NCBI GenBank assembly: GCA_015065805.1
Contig: SVPN01000013.1
Location: 1-46,245 of the forward strand
Length of the DNA: 46,245 bases
Direction: 5' to 3'
Origin: Oscillospiraceae bacterium
GTDB taxonomy: Bacteria > Bacillota > Clostridia > Oscillospirales > Acutalibacteraceae
In this document: positions 25,249-33,531 of the stretch, piece by piece
Numbering within the stretch: position 1 is the stretch's first letter
Layout: the number at the start of each line of letters is the position of its first letter
Position numbers and translations under genes: made by a program
Notes under the pieces: generated by a model
Databases searched by the model: none
Seen by the model: only the letters and a program-made list of their open reading frames with translations
What the model was told of the DNA's origin: nothing

Positions 25249-27321
25249 TTACTCCTCCTTGCCTTTGCATCCCTCGGTGGCGCAGAACACGCCGCCGTTT
25301 TTGCCCTTTTTGCGGAACATCGTCTTGCCGCAGGTCGGGCACACCTCCGCGACGGGCTCACTCCACGTCACAAAATCGCATTTCGGGTAGTTGGCACAAC
25401 CGAAGAACTTGCGTCCCGATTTGCTCTTTTTCGCCACGATGGCACCGCCGCATTTCGGACACAGTCCCTTGGTGGTCTCCACGATGGGCTTCGTGCTCTT
25501 GCACTCGGGATAACCGGGGCAGGCAAGGAATTTGCCGAAGCGACCCGATTTGATCACCATCTTGCGGCCGCACTGATCGCAGGTGACATCGCTTTCCACC
25601 TCAGGCACCTGAATGCGCTCGCCGTCAAGCGCCTTTTCCGCCTGCTCGAGCGTCTTGGCAAACCCGCCGTAAAAACGCTCCATCGTATCGACCCAATCCT
25701 GCTCACCGCTCTCGACATTGTCGAGGTCCTCTTCCATCTTCGCGGTGAATTTCACATCGACGATGTTCGGGAAATGCTCCTTCATTAGAGCGGTGGTGAT
25801 CTCACCGAGCGGTGTCGGCTTGAGGGCCTTGCCCTCGCGTTCGATATATTCACGCGACAGGATCGTTGAGATCGTCGGTGCATAGGTGGACGGACGGCCG
25901 ATGCCCTTTTCCTCAAACGCCTTGACCAGCGTTGCCTCGGTGTAGCGCGCAGGCGGCTGGGTGAAATGCTGATTGCCCGCAAGATCACGCAACACCAGCA
26001 CCTGTCCCTCCTCAAGAGGCGGCAGAGCGGCATTATCCTCGTCCTTTTCATCCTTGGCTTCGGTGTACAGCGTCGTGTAACCGTCAAAGCGCACGGTGTA
26101 GCCCGATGCCTTGAACACATATCCCGCCGCCGTGATATCCGCCTGGCAGGTGTCCTGCACGCAGTTGGCCATCAGGCTGGCGATGAAACGCTCCCAGATG
26201 AGCTTGTAGAGCTTGTACTGATCGGGGGTCAGCGATCCCTTTACGCGCTCGGGGGTCAGCGACGGCATTGAGGGACGGATCGCCTCGTGCGCGTCCTGGG
26301 CGTTTGCTTTGGTCTTGAAATACCGCGGCTTTTCGGGCAGATAGCTGTTGCCGTAGGTATCCTTGATGTAGGCGTTACCTGCCGCTCTCGCTTCCTCGGA
26401 GATACGCAGGCTGTCCGTACGCATATAGGTGATCAGACCCGTTGCACCGATGCCCTCGACCTCCACGCCTTCGTACAGCTCCTGCGCCGTTTGCATCGTG
26501 CGTCGGGCGGCAAAGCCTAAGCGGCGGTTTGCCTCCTGCTGAAGCGTCGAGGTGATAAACGGCGGTGCGGGTTGCAGGCGGCGGGTGCCGCGCTTGACGC
26601 TGTCCACCGTGAAGGTTGCATTCTGCAACGCGGCGAGAATGGCATCCGCCTGCTCGCCCGAGGTGACGGCGATCTTGCCGTTTTTGTCGCCGTGGAATTT
26701 AGCAGGGAAGCGCTTGCCCTTGGGATTGACCGACAGCAGGGCGTCCACTGTCCAATATTCCTCCGCTACAAACGCGCGGATCTCCTCCTCGCGGTCCACG
26801 ACGATGCGCACCGCCGCCGACTGCACACGGCCTGCCGACAGACCCTTGCGGATCTTTTTCCACAAAAACGGGCTGATTTTGTAGCCGACGATGCGGTCCA
26901 GCACTCTTCGCGCCTGCTGTGCATCCACCAGATCCATATTCAGCGCGTGCACATGGTTCAGACCGTTCTCCACGCCCGTTTTGGTGATCTCGGTGATCGC
27001 CACGCGGCACGGAGAGCCCGGATCCACGCCTAAGATCTGCGACAGATGCCACGCAATCGCCTCACCCTCGCGGTCAGGGTCGGTCGCTAAAAGCACACGG
27101 TCGCATTCCGATGCCGCCGCACGAAGCTGGCGGATCAGCGCGGATTTGCCGGGGATGTCTACATAGCGCGGCTTGAAACGATTCTGAATATCCACGCCTA
27201 AAAGGGATTTGGGCAGGTCGCGGATGTGTCCGGCGGACGCCATCACACGGTAGCCCTCACCCGCATATTTCTGAACGGTTTTTATCTTACTGGGTGACTC
27301 CACAATGATCAAAGTTGCCAT
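25249..27321 (-). CDS. topA: DNA topoisomerase I
   Basis: Type IA topoisomerase that relaxes negative supercoils. The 690-aa protein has the Toprim start TLIIVESPSKIKTVQKYAG, TDPDREGEAIAWHL (metal acidic residues) and the active-site Tyr in ITYMRTDS (near residue 297). Three C-terminal zinc ribbons follow, with CDQCG, CPKCGG and CPTCGKTMF as their first knuckles. It lies 24 nt after dprA. Confidence 0.97.
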   Translation of the reverse strand: MATLIIVESPSKIKTVQKYAGEGYRVMASAGHIRDLPKSLLGVDIQNRFKPRYVDIPGKSALIRQLRAAASECDRVLLATDPDREGEAIAWHLSQILGVDPGSPCRVAITEITKTGVENGLNHVHALNMDLVDAQQARRVLDRIVGYKISPFLWKKIRKGLSAGRVQSAAVRIVVDREEEIRAFVAEEYWTVDALLSVNPKGKRFPAKFHGDKNGKIAVTSGEQADAILAALQNATFTVDSVKRGTRRLQPAPPFITSTLQQEANRRLGFAARRTMQTAQELYEGVEVEGIGATGLITYMRTDSLRISEEARAAGNAYIKDTYGNSYLPEKPRYFKTKANAQDAHEAIRPSMPSLTPERVKGSLTPDQYKLYKLIWERFIASLMANCVQDTCQADITAAGYVFKASGYTVRFDGYTTLYTEAKDEKDEDNAALPPLEEGQVLVLRDLAGNQHFTQPPARYTEATLVKAFEEKGIGRPSTYAPTISTILSREYIEREGKALKPTPLGEITTALMKEHFPNIVDVKFTAKMEEDLDNVESGEQDWVDTMERFYGGFAKTLEQAEKALDGERIQVPEVESDVTCDQCGRKMVIKSGRFGKFLACPGYPECKSTKPIVETTKGLCPKCGGAIVAKKSKSGRKFFGCANYPKCDFVTWSEPVAEVCPTCGKTMFRKKGKNGGVFCATEGCKGKEE

Positions 27322-27345
27322 AGGGTCTTCCTCACTTTTTCAAAC

Positions 27346-28563
27346 TTAAGAATCCGTTTTCCGTGTATATCGCTGTCCTGCGGTGCAGGTCACGGCACCG
27401 TACAATTCCAGCTCCGTCAGTGCCGACAGCACCTCAGCGGAGGTCAGAGCAAGCGCTCTTGCTATCTCGGTCACGGTCTGTGGGGTGCCTGTAAGCGCCT
27501 TGTACACACGCTTTCCCGTCTCATCCGCTTCTTCGGGACACGGCACGGGTGCGGACATATCCCTCACCTGCGCAACCTGTAGCGCGGGAAGCTCCTGCAC
27601 GGTGGTCTGTGCGATCTCTGTGGGCGTTGCACGACGGATGTGCAACGCACGTTTTTCGGCGGCAAGTGCCGCATCAAAATGAAGCGCAAACGGATAACGC
27701 TCCACGTAGTTCATCAGAATGTCGGCGGCGTTTGTCACAAGCTGGGCGCCGTCCTTGAGCAGCTCGTTACTGCCCTCACAGCAGGGCACACCGACCGCAC
27801 CGGGTACGGCAAACACATCCTTGCCCTGTTCTCTTGCCCATCCCGCCGTGATGAGCGCGCCGCTTCCGCGCGGAGCCTGCGTCACCAATGTGCCGTCTGC
27901 GGCGGCACTGATGAGGCGGTTACGGATACGGAAATGATGGCGGTAAGCGGGCTTGCCGACGGGAAATTCCGTCAACAGCAAGCCCCCGTTTGCAAGCAAG
28001 CGTTCCCGCAAGGGAGCCGTCGCCTGCGGATAGTCGATGTCAATACCGCACGCCTGAAACGAGAGGCAGACACCGTGTTCATTCAATGCCGCGTCGAGGG
28101 CTTCGCTGTCCAGTCCGACAGCACCGCCGCTGATCAGCACGGCACCGCCTGCCGCCAATCCCGCGGCAAGCTGTCTTGTGATGCGGCGGCCGTTTTCATC
28201 GTGATGACGGGTGCCGACCACGGCAATACGCGGGCAACCGCCCGCATCTATTCGCGCACCCTTGGCGTACAGCACCACGGGCGGCGCATACATCCCCTCA
28301 AACAGCGCGGTGTACAACTCATCCTCGGGAGTGAGGACCCACGCGCCGTGAGCCTCTGTACGTTCCCGAATCTGCTGTGCGCGGGAGAGATCCTTCTTCG
28401 CCAGCGCCTTGCGTTGTTTGTCGGTGAGCATCCATTCGTCGGGGTAGGACGTCGCTTCGTACAGCCTTTTGACATCCGTCACCGAACGCAGGATCGCTTC
28501 GCTCTGGTGAGCACCCTCACCGAGTGCCTGCTGCAACCAGATCCAGTACACGGTCGTGCTCAT
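27346..28563 (-). CDS. dprA: DNA-processing protein DprA
   Basis: DprA loads RecA onto incoming single-stranded DNA during transformation. The 405-aa protein has an N-terminal helical (SAM-like) part, the Rossmann domain (VVGTRHHDENG, GGAVGLDSEALDAAL, RNRLISAAADGTLVTQAPRGSGALITA, VFAVPG), and a C-terminal winged-helix region (TEIARALALTSAEVLSALTEL). ATG at 28563 lies 1 nt after the methyltransferase stop. No other competence gene is in the window. Confidence 0.93.
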   Translation of the reverse strand: MSTTVYWIWLQQALGEGAHQSEAILRSVTDVKRLYEATSYPDEWMLTDKQRKALAKKDLSRAQQIRERTEAHGAWVLTPEDELYTALFEGMYAPPVVLYAKGARIDAGGCPRIAVVGTRHHDENGRRITRQLAAGLAAGGAVLISGGAVGLDSEALDAALNEHGVCLSFQACGIDIDYPQATAPLRERLLANGGLLLTEFPVGKPAYRHHFRIRNRLISAAADGTLVTQAPRGSGALITAGWAREQGKDVFAVPGAVGVPCCEGSNELLKDGAQLVTNAADILMNYVERYPFALHFDAALAAEKRALHIRRATPTEIAQTTVQELPALQVAQVRDMSAPVPCPEEADETGKRVYKALTGTPQTVTEIARALALTSAEVLSALTELELYGAVTCTAGQRYTRKTDS

Positions 28564-28564
28564 C

Positions 28565-29353
28565 TCAGACACCTCCGCGCTCACGGCACAGCTCCCACAG
28601 CAGGATCCCTGCCGCCATGGACGCGTTGAGCGACTCGGCACGTCCCGCCATCGGGATGGTGACGCGGTGGGTACAAGCGGCAATTGCCGCTTTGGACATC
28701 CCGTTACCCTCGTTGCCGATCACGGCAACCGCACCGCTTTTCGGAGCGGCGGTCACGGGAAGGGCATCGCCGTCCACCACACTTGCCAGCACGGGCAGTG
28801 TCTGTCCCGCCTTACAAAGCGTGCCGACAAAATCCTCACACACCGTCAGCGGCAGACGGAACACGCCACCCATACTGGCGCGCAGCACCTTCGGGTTGTA
28901 GAGGTCACAGCACCCTTTGGACAGCAGAATGCCATTGACACCGAACGCCTCGGCGGTGCGCAGGATCGTCCCTAAATTACCGGGGTCCTGCACATCCTCA
29001 AGTGCTACATACACGCCGTCCTCTGACAGCGCAAACGGTGCATCCTTCCGCATCGCACACAGGCAGAACATCCCCTGCGGTGCCTGCGTTTCGGACAGAT
29101 GCACCGACACCGTCGGCGCGATCTCATACACCGTGTCGCAAGACGCGCAGACCGTCTGCCACTGAGCGGCATAACGCTCCTTGGCAGAGGCGGTGGCAAG
29201 CGCGGCAAGCACCGTCACACCCGAACGGGCGGCATCCTCACAAAGGCGCGCGCCTTCGATGACAAACCGCCCGCTTTTGCGACGCGCTTTGGCATCACGA
29301 AGCAGCTTGTGCATCTCTTTGATCAGCGGATTTTCACGGCTGGTCAGCTCCAT
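28565..29353 (-). CDS. TrmH-family (SpoU) RNA methyltransferase
   Basis: A 262-aa RNA 2'-O-methyltransferase of the SPOUT class. The N-terminal L30e-like substrate-binding domain (ENPLIKEMHKLLRDAKARRKSGRFVIEG) is followed by motif 1 DPGNLGTILRTAEAFG, motif 2 AVIGNEGNGM and motif 3 IPMAGRAESLNASMAAGI forming the knotted SAM site. Most likely it modifies 23S rRNA; the target cannot be told. It follows rplT after a terminator-like hairpin. Confidence 0.9.
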   Translation of the reverse strand: MELTSRENPLIKEMHKLLRDAKARRKSGRFVIEGARLCEDAARSGVTVLAALATASAKERYAAQWQTVCASCDTVYEIAPTVSVHLSETQAPQGMFCLCAMRKDAPFALSEDGVYVALEDVQDPGNLGTILRTAEAFGVNGILLSKGCCDLYNPKVLRASMGGVFRLPLTVCEDFVGTLCKAGQTLPVLASVVDGDALPVTAAPKSGAVAVIGNEGNGMSKAAIAACTHRVTIPMAGRAESLNASMAAGILLWELCRERGGV

Positions 29354-29424
29354 TTACGGCACGCTCCTTTCGGGGAAAATGCGAAAAAATCGGGGGTTTT
29401 TGCTGTTCCTAAAATAGCAAACAA

Positions 29425-29449
29425 GCGCCCGCCGAGAATCGGCGGACGC
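29425..29449 (-). terminator. Hairpin after rplT
   Basis: On the minus strand an 11-bp stem (one G-U pair) with a TTC loop is followed by TTGTTTGCTATTTT. The T-tract is broken, so it may be leaky and let part of the infC operon transcript continue into the trmH-dprA-topA block, for which no separate promoter was found. Confidence 0.6.
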
Positions 29450-29461
29450 AATTGTCGCTAA

Positions 29462-29815
29462 TTATAAGGCAGCCTTTGCCTTCTCGACGAGCGCGGTGAA
29501 CGCCGCCGCATCGGACACGGCAATCTCGGCGAGCATCTTGCGGTTGAGCACGATGCCTGCCTTCTTGAGGCCGTTCATGAAGGTGGAGTAGTTCATACCG
29601 TTCATCTTCGCCGCAGCGGAGATACGGGTGATCCACAGGCGACGGAAGTCGCGCTTCTTCTGACGGCGGCCGACATAAGCATATTGGCCGGACTTCATAA
29701 CCGCTTCCTTAGCGGTCTTGAAGAGCTTGGATTTTGCACCATAATAGCCCTTAGCGAGCTTCAGGATCTTCTTTCTTCTTTTGCGCGTTGCGAGAGCGCC
29801 TTTAATACGAGCCAT
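29462..29815 (-). CDS. rplT: Large ribosomal subunit protein bL20
   Basis: A 117-aa protein needed for early 50S assembly. It has the very basic N-terminal tail ([32 protein letters not shown]) and the conserved [14 protein letters not shown]. In many Firmicutes bL20 also represses its own operon through the leader of infC. Confidence 0.98.
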   Translation of the reverse strand: MARIKGALATRKRRKKILKLAKGYYGAKSKLFKTAKEAVMKSGQYAYVGRRQKKRDFRRLWITRISAAAKMNGMNYSTFMNGLKKAGIVLNRKMLAEIAVSDAAAFTALVEKAKAAL

Positions 29816-29840
29816 TTCAGTTTACCTCCGTTTCCTGCGA

Positions 29841-30038
29841 TTATTTGTAGGGGATCAAGCGCTTGACCTGAGCGACATTGGTCTTATCGGCGATTGCCGT
29901 CTGACGCAGGTTTCTCTTGCGCTTACGGGTTTTCTTGTTCAGGATGTGCGATTTGTTCGCGTGTGCGCGAACAACTTTGCCGCTCTTGGAGAGCTTAAAG
30001 CGTTTCTTCGCGCCGCTGTGCGTTTTGATCTTCGGCAT
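29841..30038 (-). CDS. rpmI: Large ribosomal subunit protein bL35
   Basis: A 65-aa protein with the standard [22 protein letters not shown] start and a basic [11 protein letters not shown] segment. It is the middle gene of infC-rpmI-rplT. A GGAGG site precedes the ATG. Confidence 0.98.
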   Translation of the reverse strand: MPKIKTHSGAKKRFKLSKSGKVVRAHANKSHILNKKTRKRKRNLRQTAIADKTNVAQVKRLIPYK

Positions 30039-30091
30039 GATGGAAATCCTCCTTTAAATTTCAACGAATCCAATTTATCGACACACGGTCG

Positions 30092-30610
30092 TTATTTGGC
30101 GGGCTTGGGGGCAAGGAACATCAGCATATGGCGACCTTCCATTTTGGCGGGACGCTCCACGACGGCGGTGTCCTTGACGGCTTCTGCAAAGCGCTGCATC
30201 ATTTCCATACCGATCTCGGGATGACCCATTTCACGGCCGCGGAAGCGGATGGAAACCTTGACCTTGTCGCCGCCCTCCACAAAGCGGATGGCGTGACGCA
30301 CCTTCGTCTGGAAGTCGGCGATGTCGGTGTTCAGACCGAGACGCACCTCTTTGACCTCCACAACGCGCTGGTTCTTGCGGGCTTCCTTTTCGCGCTTGGC
30401 TTGTTCGAAGCGGTACTTGCCGTAGTCCATAATACGGCAGACGGGGGGCTGAGCATTGGGCGCGATCTTGACAAGATCGAGCTCACGTTCATCGGCTAAC
30501 TTTTGGGCATCGCGCGCGGACATCACGCCGAGCTGTTCGCCGTCGGGACCGATCACGCGCACCTCGGCGTCGCGGATCTGCTCATTGATTTGTGTTTCTT
30601 TCGTAGCGAT
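30092..30610 (-). CDS. infC: Translation initiation factor IF-3 (AUC start)
   Basis: IF-3 checks the start codon and keeps subunits apart. The product is 172 aa; the N-domain begins (M)ATKETQINEQIRDAEVRVIGPDGEQLGVMS, then PVCRIMDYGKYRFEQ, and the C-domain carries VRLGLNTDIADFQTKVRHA and ends FLAPKPAK. No ATG, GTG or TTG is suitably placed. The codon 8 nt after GGAGG (30619-30623) is ATC (30608-30610); an in-frame GTG overlaps the GGAGG itself. Rare start codons (AUU, AUC) are known for infC and serve autoregulation, because IF-3 discriminates against them. So the start is placed at ATC. Confidence 0.9.
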   Translation of the reverse strand: MATKETQINEQIRDAEVRVIGPDGEQLGVMSARDAQKLADERELDLVKIAPNAQPPVCRIMDYGKYRFEQAKREKEARKNQRVVEVKEVRLGLNTDIADFQTKVRHAIRFVEGGDKVKVSIRFRGREMGHPEIGMEMMQRFAEAVKDTAVVERPAKMEGRHMLMFLAPKPAK

Positions 30611-30623
30611 GGAAAACACCTCC
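30608..30623 (-). promoter_or_regulatory. infC start site: GGAGG plus ATC
   Basis: GGAGG at 30619-30623, an 8-nt spacer and ATC at 30608-30610 on the minus strand. The spacing is ideal for initiation at ATC and impossible for the GTG at 30617-30619. Confidence 0.8.
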
Positions 30624-30629
30624 GAAATG

Positions 30630-30659
30630 TAAAAAAACGCGGACTGCATCAGCCCGCGT
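30630..30659 (-). terminator. Attenuator in the infC leader
   Basis: On the minus strand a 9-bp stem (30651-30659 with 30637-30645, one G-U pair, 5-nt loop) is followed at once by seven Ts, 7 nt before the infC ribosome-binding site. A terminator inside the 5' UTR implies controlled read-through. L20-leader attenuation is known for the same operon in Bacillus. Confidence 0.75.
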
Positions 30660-30753
30660 GAATATACCGCACGTTTCGTGTGAAAACTCGGTGATATTGA
30701 CCTGCTAAGAACGGAATCCGCAGGTGAAAGCGGGGATGCTTTTCTTTGTTTGC
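30660..30753 (-). ncRNA. infC-rpmI-rplT leader RNA (probable L20-type)
   Basis: About 95 nt of transcribed leader lies between the promoter and the attenuator. The function is inferred from position: in Firmicutes bL20 binds a leader resembling its 23S rRNA site and favours termination. I could not confirm the L20-leader consensus or draw the anti-terminator by eye. Confidence 0.5.
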
Positions 30754-30759
30754 CAAACG

Positions 30760-30788
30760 AGTATACCACCCCTTCCACCGATTGTCAA
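30760..30788 (-). promoter_or_regulatory. Sigma-A promoter of infC-rpmI-rplT
   Basis: Perfect TTGACA (30783-30788), 17 bp, TATACT (30760-30765) on the minus strand. It is the strongest promoter seen upstream of the 20-kb housekeeping block. Confidence 0.88.
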
Positions 30789-30804
30789 GGGGTTTTTGAA
30801 AAAT

Positions 30805-31977
30805 TTATTCGCACCGCAATGCTTCCACGGGATCCAGCCGTGCCGCCTTGAGCGCGGGATACACCCCGAATACCGCCCCGATCAGCACCGCGAACACCAC
30901 CAGTCCCGCCATTGTGCCCCACACCGATACCGACACACCGACAAGCGACAGCCCGACCGTTCCGAGCCCTGCGCCGATCGCCACACCGATCACACCGCCG
31001 CAAAGCGACAGCACCACCGCTTCCGTCAGAAACTCGCGCAAGATCCGTCCGTCGGTCGCGCCGAGGGCTTTTTTGATGCCGATCTCGCGCGTGCGTTCGC
31101 CGACCGACACGGTCATCACCGTCATAATACTCAGCCCCGACACCAGCAGGGAGATCGCGCTGATGGCGGTGAGCACCAGCGTGACAATATCCATCACGCC
31201 CGCTAACTTATCCCGCTGAGCGGCTAAATTCTCCGCCGCAAAGCGACGCTCGCCGCTGACCGTCGCCAGCACCTGCTCAATATGCCGCGCCTCCTTGTCG
31301 GCATCCGTCCCCTCCGTCAGCCGCACCGCTAACTGATCAAAGGTGGTGCGACCGCCGAGCTGTTGCATCGTGGTATATGGGATATACACCATCCCCGGGA
31401 TCAGCCTTGCGACATTCTGCAGCAGGGCTGATCCCGCCTCCGTTACGCCGACAACCTCGAATGCCTCGTAAATGCCGCCCACCGACAGTGTCAGGGTCTT
31501 CCCCACGATGTTTTCTCTGGCATACACCGCCTTTGCCACAGCACCGTCCACCACGCACACACGCGCCGAGGATGCGACATCCGCCTTGGACAGCATCCGT
31601 CCGTGAAGCTGTGTCAGTCCGATGACCTGCGTTTCGCCGCTGTCGATGCCGCACAGCATCAGCTCCGTCGTGCCGCCGCGAACCGACGACACCGCCGAGG
31701 TGTCGATCATCAGCGGCACTGCCGAATCGACCTGAGGCATTGCGCGAAGGGTATCCAGCACCGCCGTCTCTACGCCCTGCATATCCGTCGCCGTGACGGA
31801 CAGCCCGCCGAGTCCCATATTTTCTAACTCACGCTCCACCGCCGCTTCTCCTGCCGCGCTGATAACGGTCACGATCGCCACCAGTGCAACCCCGATAACA
31901 ATGCCGCTCATCGTCAGCAGACTGCGCAAGCCTTTACGGCGAAGATGGCGGCACGCATTGCGCACACTCCCGCTCAT
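30805..31977 (-). CDS. ABC transporter permease (MacB/FtsX type)
   Basis: The 390-aa membrane protein has an N-terminal TM helix (RSLLTMSGIVIGVALVAIVTVIS), a large extracellular MacB-like domain (about 45-260), and three C-terminal TM helices with the FtsX motif (TVSVGERTREIGIKKALGATDGRILREFL). Such permeases work with an adaptor and a LolD/MacB-type ATPase to export or extrude substrates. The start overlaps the HlyD gene by ATGA. No ATPase gene follows before infC, so the energising subunit is missing locally. Confidence 0.9.
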   Translation of the reverse strand: MSGSVRNACRHLRRKGLRSLLTMSGIVIGVALVAIVTVISAAGEAAVERELENMGLGGLSVTATDMQGVETAVLDTLRAMPQVDSAVPLMIDTSAVSSVRGGTTELMLCGIDSGETQVIGLTQLHGRMLSKADVASSARVCVVDGAVAKAVYARENIVGKTLTLSVGGIYEAFEVVGVTEAGSALLQNVARLIPGMVYIPYTTMQQLGGRTTFDQLAVRLTEGTDADKEARHIEQVLATVSGERRFAAENLAAQRDKLAGVMDIVTLVLTAISAISLLVSGLSIMTVMTVSVGERTREIGIKKALGATDGRILREFLTEAVVLSLCGGVIGVAIGAGLGTVGLSLVGVSVSVWGTMAGLVVFAVLIGAVFGVYPALKAARLDPVEALRCE

Positions 31978-32927
31978 AGCGTCTCCTCCGTCTTTACGGC
32001 GACCGTATCGCCGCTCAGGTTTTCGGGCGTGCGCACAAGCGTATCCCCCTCTTGCACACCCGACGATACCACCGCACCCTCAGGCAACTCCTTTTGCACC
32101 TTGACCGCCGCACGATGTGCCGCACCGTTTTGCACACGGTAGACATATTCGTTACCGCTGTCATCCTGCGCGATGCAGTCATACGGAACAAGCAACACAT
32201 TTTCGTGCGTTGCCACCGTCACCGCCGCCTTTGCCGACAAGCCGATCAGCAACGATTCATCCGCTTCGCCGTCTGCCAGATATACCGTGGCATCCACGAC
32301 CGTCTCCCCCGTACCGCCGTTGACGCGGGAGCGTGCCGTCGTTGCCATTTCCCCTAAAACCCCTTTATACAGCGGCTTTTCAAACGCCACACCGCTGACC
32401 GCGACCTCCTGACCGACCGCGACAAACGGCAACAGCCGTTCGTGCACCGTCACGGCGATCCCGAGGCTGTTTGCTTCCGACAGCACCGCGCACGGCATCT
32501 GAGGCGACACAAGCTCACCGCTGACCGCCGATACGGCGCTGACCGTTCCCGCCGACGGTGCGGTGACCGTCTGCGGCAACGCCGCCGATGCCATCACGCT
32601 CTGCGCGGAGGATACCCCTGCATCCAGCGCCATTGCCAGCGTTGCCGCGCGATCCACCGTCAGCAGGACATCGCCCGCCTCCACGCGATCGCCGACCTTG
32701 ACCGCCACCGATTCCACCACACACGGCACAGAGGCGTACACCTCCACGCCCTCGGTTGCCGTGACCGTTCCCGAGCAGATGACCGTTTCCTTGACTGTCC
32801 GCCGTATCACCGATACCGTTTCCACCGTTTTTACGGCGGTCTGCGTTGCCGCATCATACAGCCGCATACCGCCGATCGCCAATACCGACAACAGCAATAC
32901 CGCTGTTATGCCCCGACGTTTTTTCAT
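31974..32927 (-). CDS. HlyD/MacA-like efflux adaptor
   Basis: A 317-aa periplasmic-adaptor-like protein, found in Gram-positives as the partner of MacB-like permeases. TM anchor at about 5-24, then a biotinyl-lipoyl half-motif (GVEVYASVPCVVESVAVKVGDRVEAGDVLLTVD), a short hairpin region, the second lipoyl half (QTVTAPSAGTVSAVS), and beta-barrel and membrane-proximal domains. The long alpha-hairpin of Gram-negative adaptors is nearly absent. The possible promoter in front resembles a sigma-E type. Confidence 0.88.
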   Translation of the reverse strand: MKKRRGITAVLLLSVLAIGGMRLYDAATQTAVKTVETVSVIRRTVKETVICSGTVTATEGVEVYASVPCVVESVAVKVGDRVEAGDVLLTVDRAATLAMALDAGVSSAQSVMASAALPQTVTAPSAGTVSAVSAVSGELVSPQMPCAVLSEANSLGIAVTVHERLLPFVAVGQEVAVSGVAFEKPLYKGVLGEMATTARSRVNGGTGETVVDATVYLADGEADESLLIGLSAKAAVTVATHENVLLVPYDCIAQDDSGNEYVYRVQNGAAHRAAVKVQKELPEGAVVSSGVQEGDTLVRTPENLSGDTVAVKTEETL

Positions 32928-32963
32928 TGTTTCCCACCGTCCATCATCATCCGAATTCTTTGG

Positions 32964-32991
32964 ATAGTATGAGGCATTTTGCGGAAAATAT
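32964..32991 (-). promoter_or_regulatory. Possible sporulation sigma-E-like promoter of the HlyD-permease pair
   Basis: On the minus strand ATATT (32987-32991), 15 bp, CATACTAT (32964-32971) fits the Bacillus sigma-E pattern with one change at the -10. No sigma-A pair of similar quality is seen in this gap. Short motifs like this can occur by chance. Confidence 0.35.
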
Positions 32992-33034
32992 AAAAAAATA
33001 CCGCTGACGGAGCATTGGCATTTTCCGTCAACGG
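32992..33034 (-). terminator. yidD terminator
   Basis: On the minus strand an 11-nt stem with one mismatch (33024-33034 with 33001-33011) is followed by a run of Ts (TATTTTTTTATA). It lies just after the yidD stop. Confidence 0.75.
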
Positions 33035-33038
33035 ATTT

Positions 33039-33518
33039 TTACGGTTCATCAAAACCGCCGTCGTGAATATTACAGCGTTTGAGGCGACCGATGCCTTTGC
33101 AGACACCCTTGCACACGCCGTATTTTTCGATCGCGGCGATCATATACTGCGAGCAGGACGGCTCAAAGCGGCATTTGCGGCGGATGGATTCAGGCGCAAA
33201 CCGCTGATACAGCCGCACCGCGGTCAGGCATACCGCCTTGGCACTCAGCACAAGGTACAGCAGCGTTGCGCCGACTGCCGTCAATACACACCACACCGCC
33301 GCCCACGATAACGCCGACGTCACCCACACGCAGGCAAGCGGGATCAGCACCAACGCCGCAAGCCACAGGGTCACGCGCCGCCAAGGGATTTCCGGGCGCA
33401 CGAACTCCCGTTTGTAATACACACTGCGGGGGTCGTTTTCGGGTTGCTCATCAAACAGCTTCTGCCCGATCTCCTGCAGATTCCCGAGTCGGCTTTCATC
33501 AAATTCTATGCTTCCCAC
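33039..33518 (-). CDS. yidD: YidD-domain protein with N-terminal membrane segment
   Basis: Residues 100-159 are a complete YidD domain (VRLYQRFAPESIRRKCRFEPSCSQY ... YGVCKGVCKGIGRLKRCN), a small factor linked to membrane protein insertion. Unlike the usual 70-85 aa form, this one has about 95 extra N-terminal residues with an acidic leader and two TM helices (about 50-68 and 70-95). The start is GTG at 33518 with only a weak ribosome-binding site, so the N-terminus is less certain. It follows the SGNH gene by 13 nt. yidC, rnpA and rpmH are not here. Confidence 0.85.
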   Translation of the reverse strand: MGSIEFDESRLGNLQEIGQKLFDEQPENDPRSVYYKREFVRPEIPWRRVTLWLAALVLIPLACVWVTSALSWAAVWCVLTAVGATLLYLVLSAKAVCLTAVRLYQRFAPESIRRKCRFEPSCSQYMIAAIEKYGVCKGVCKGIGRLKRCNIHDGGFDEP

Positions 33519-33531
33519 ATACTCACCGCCG

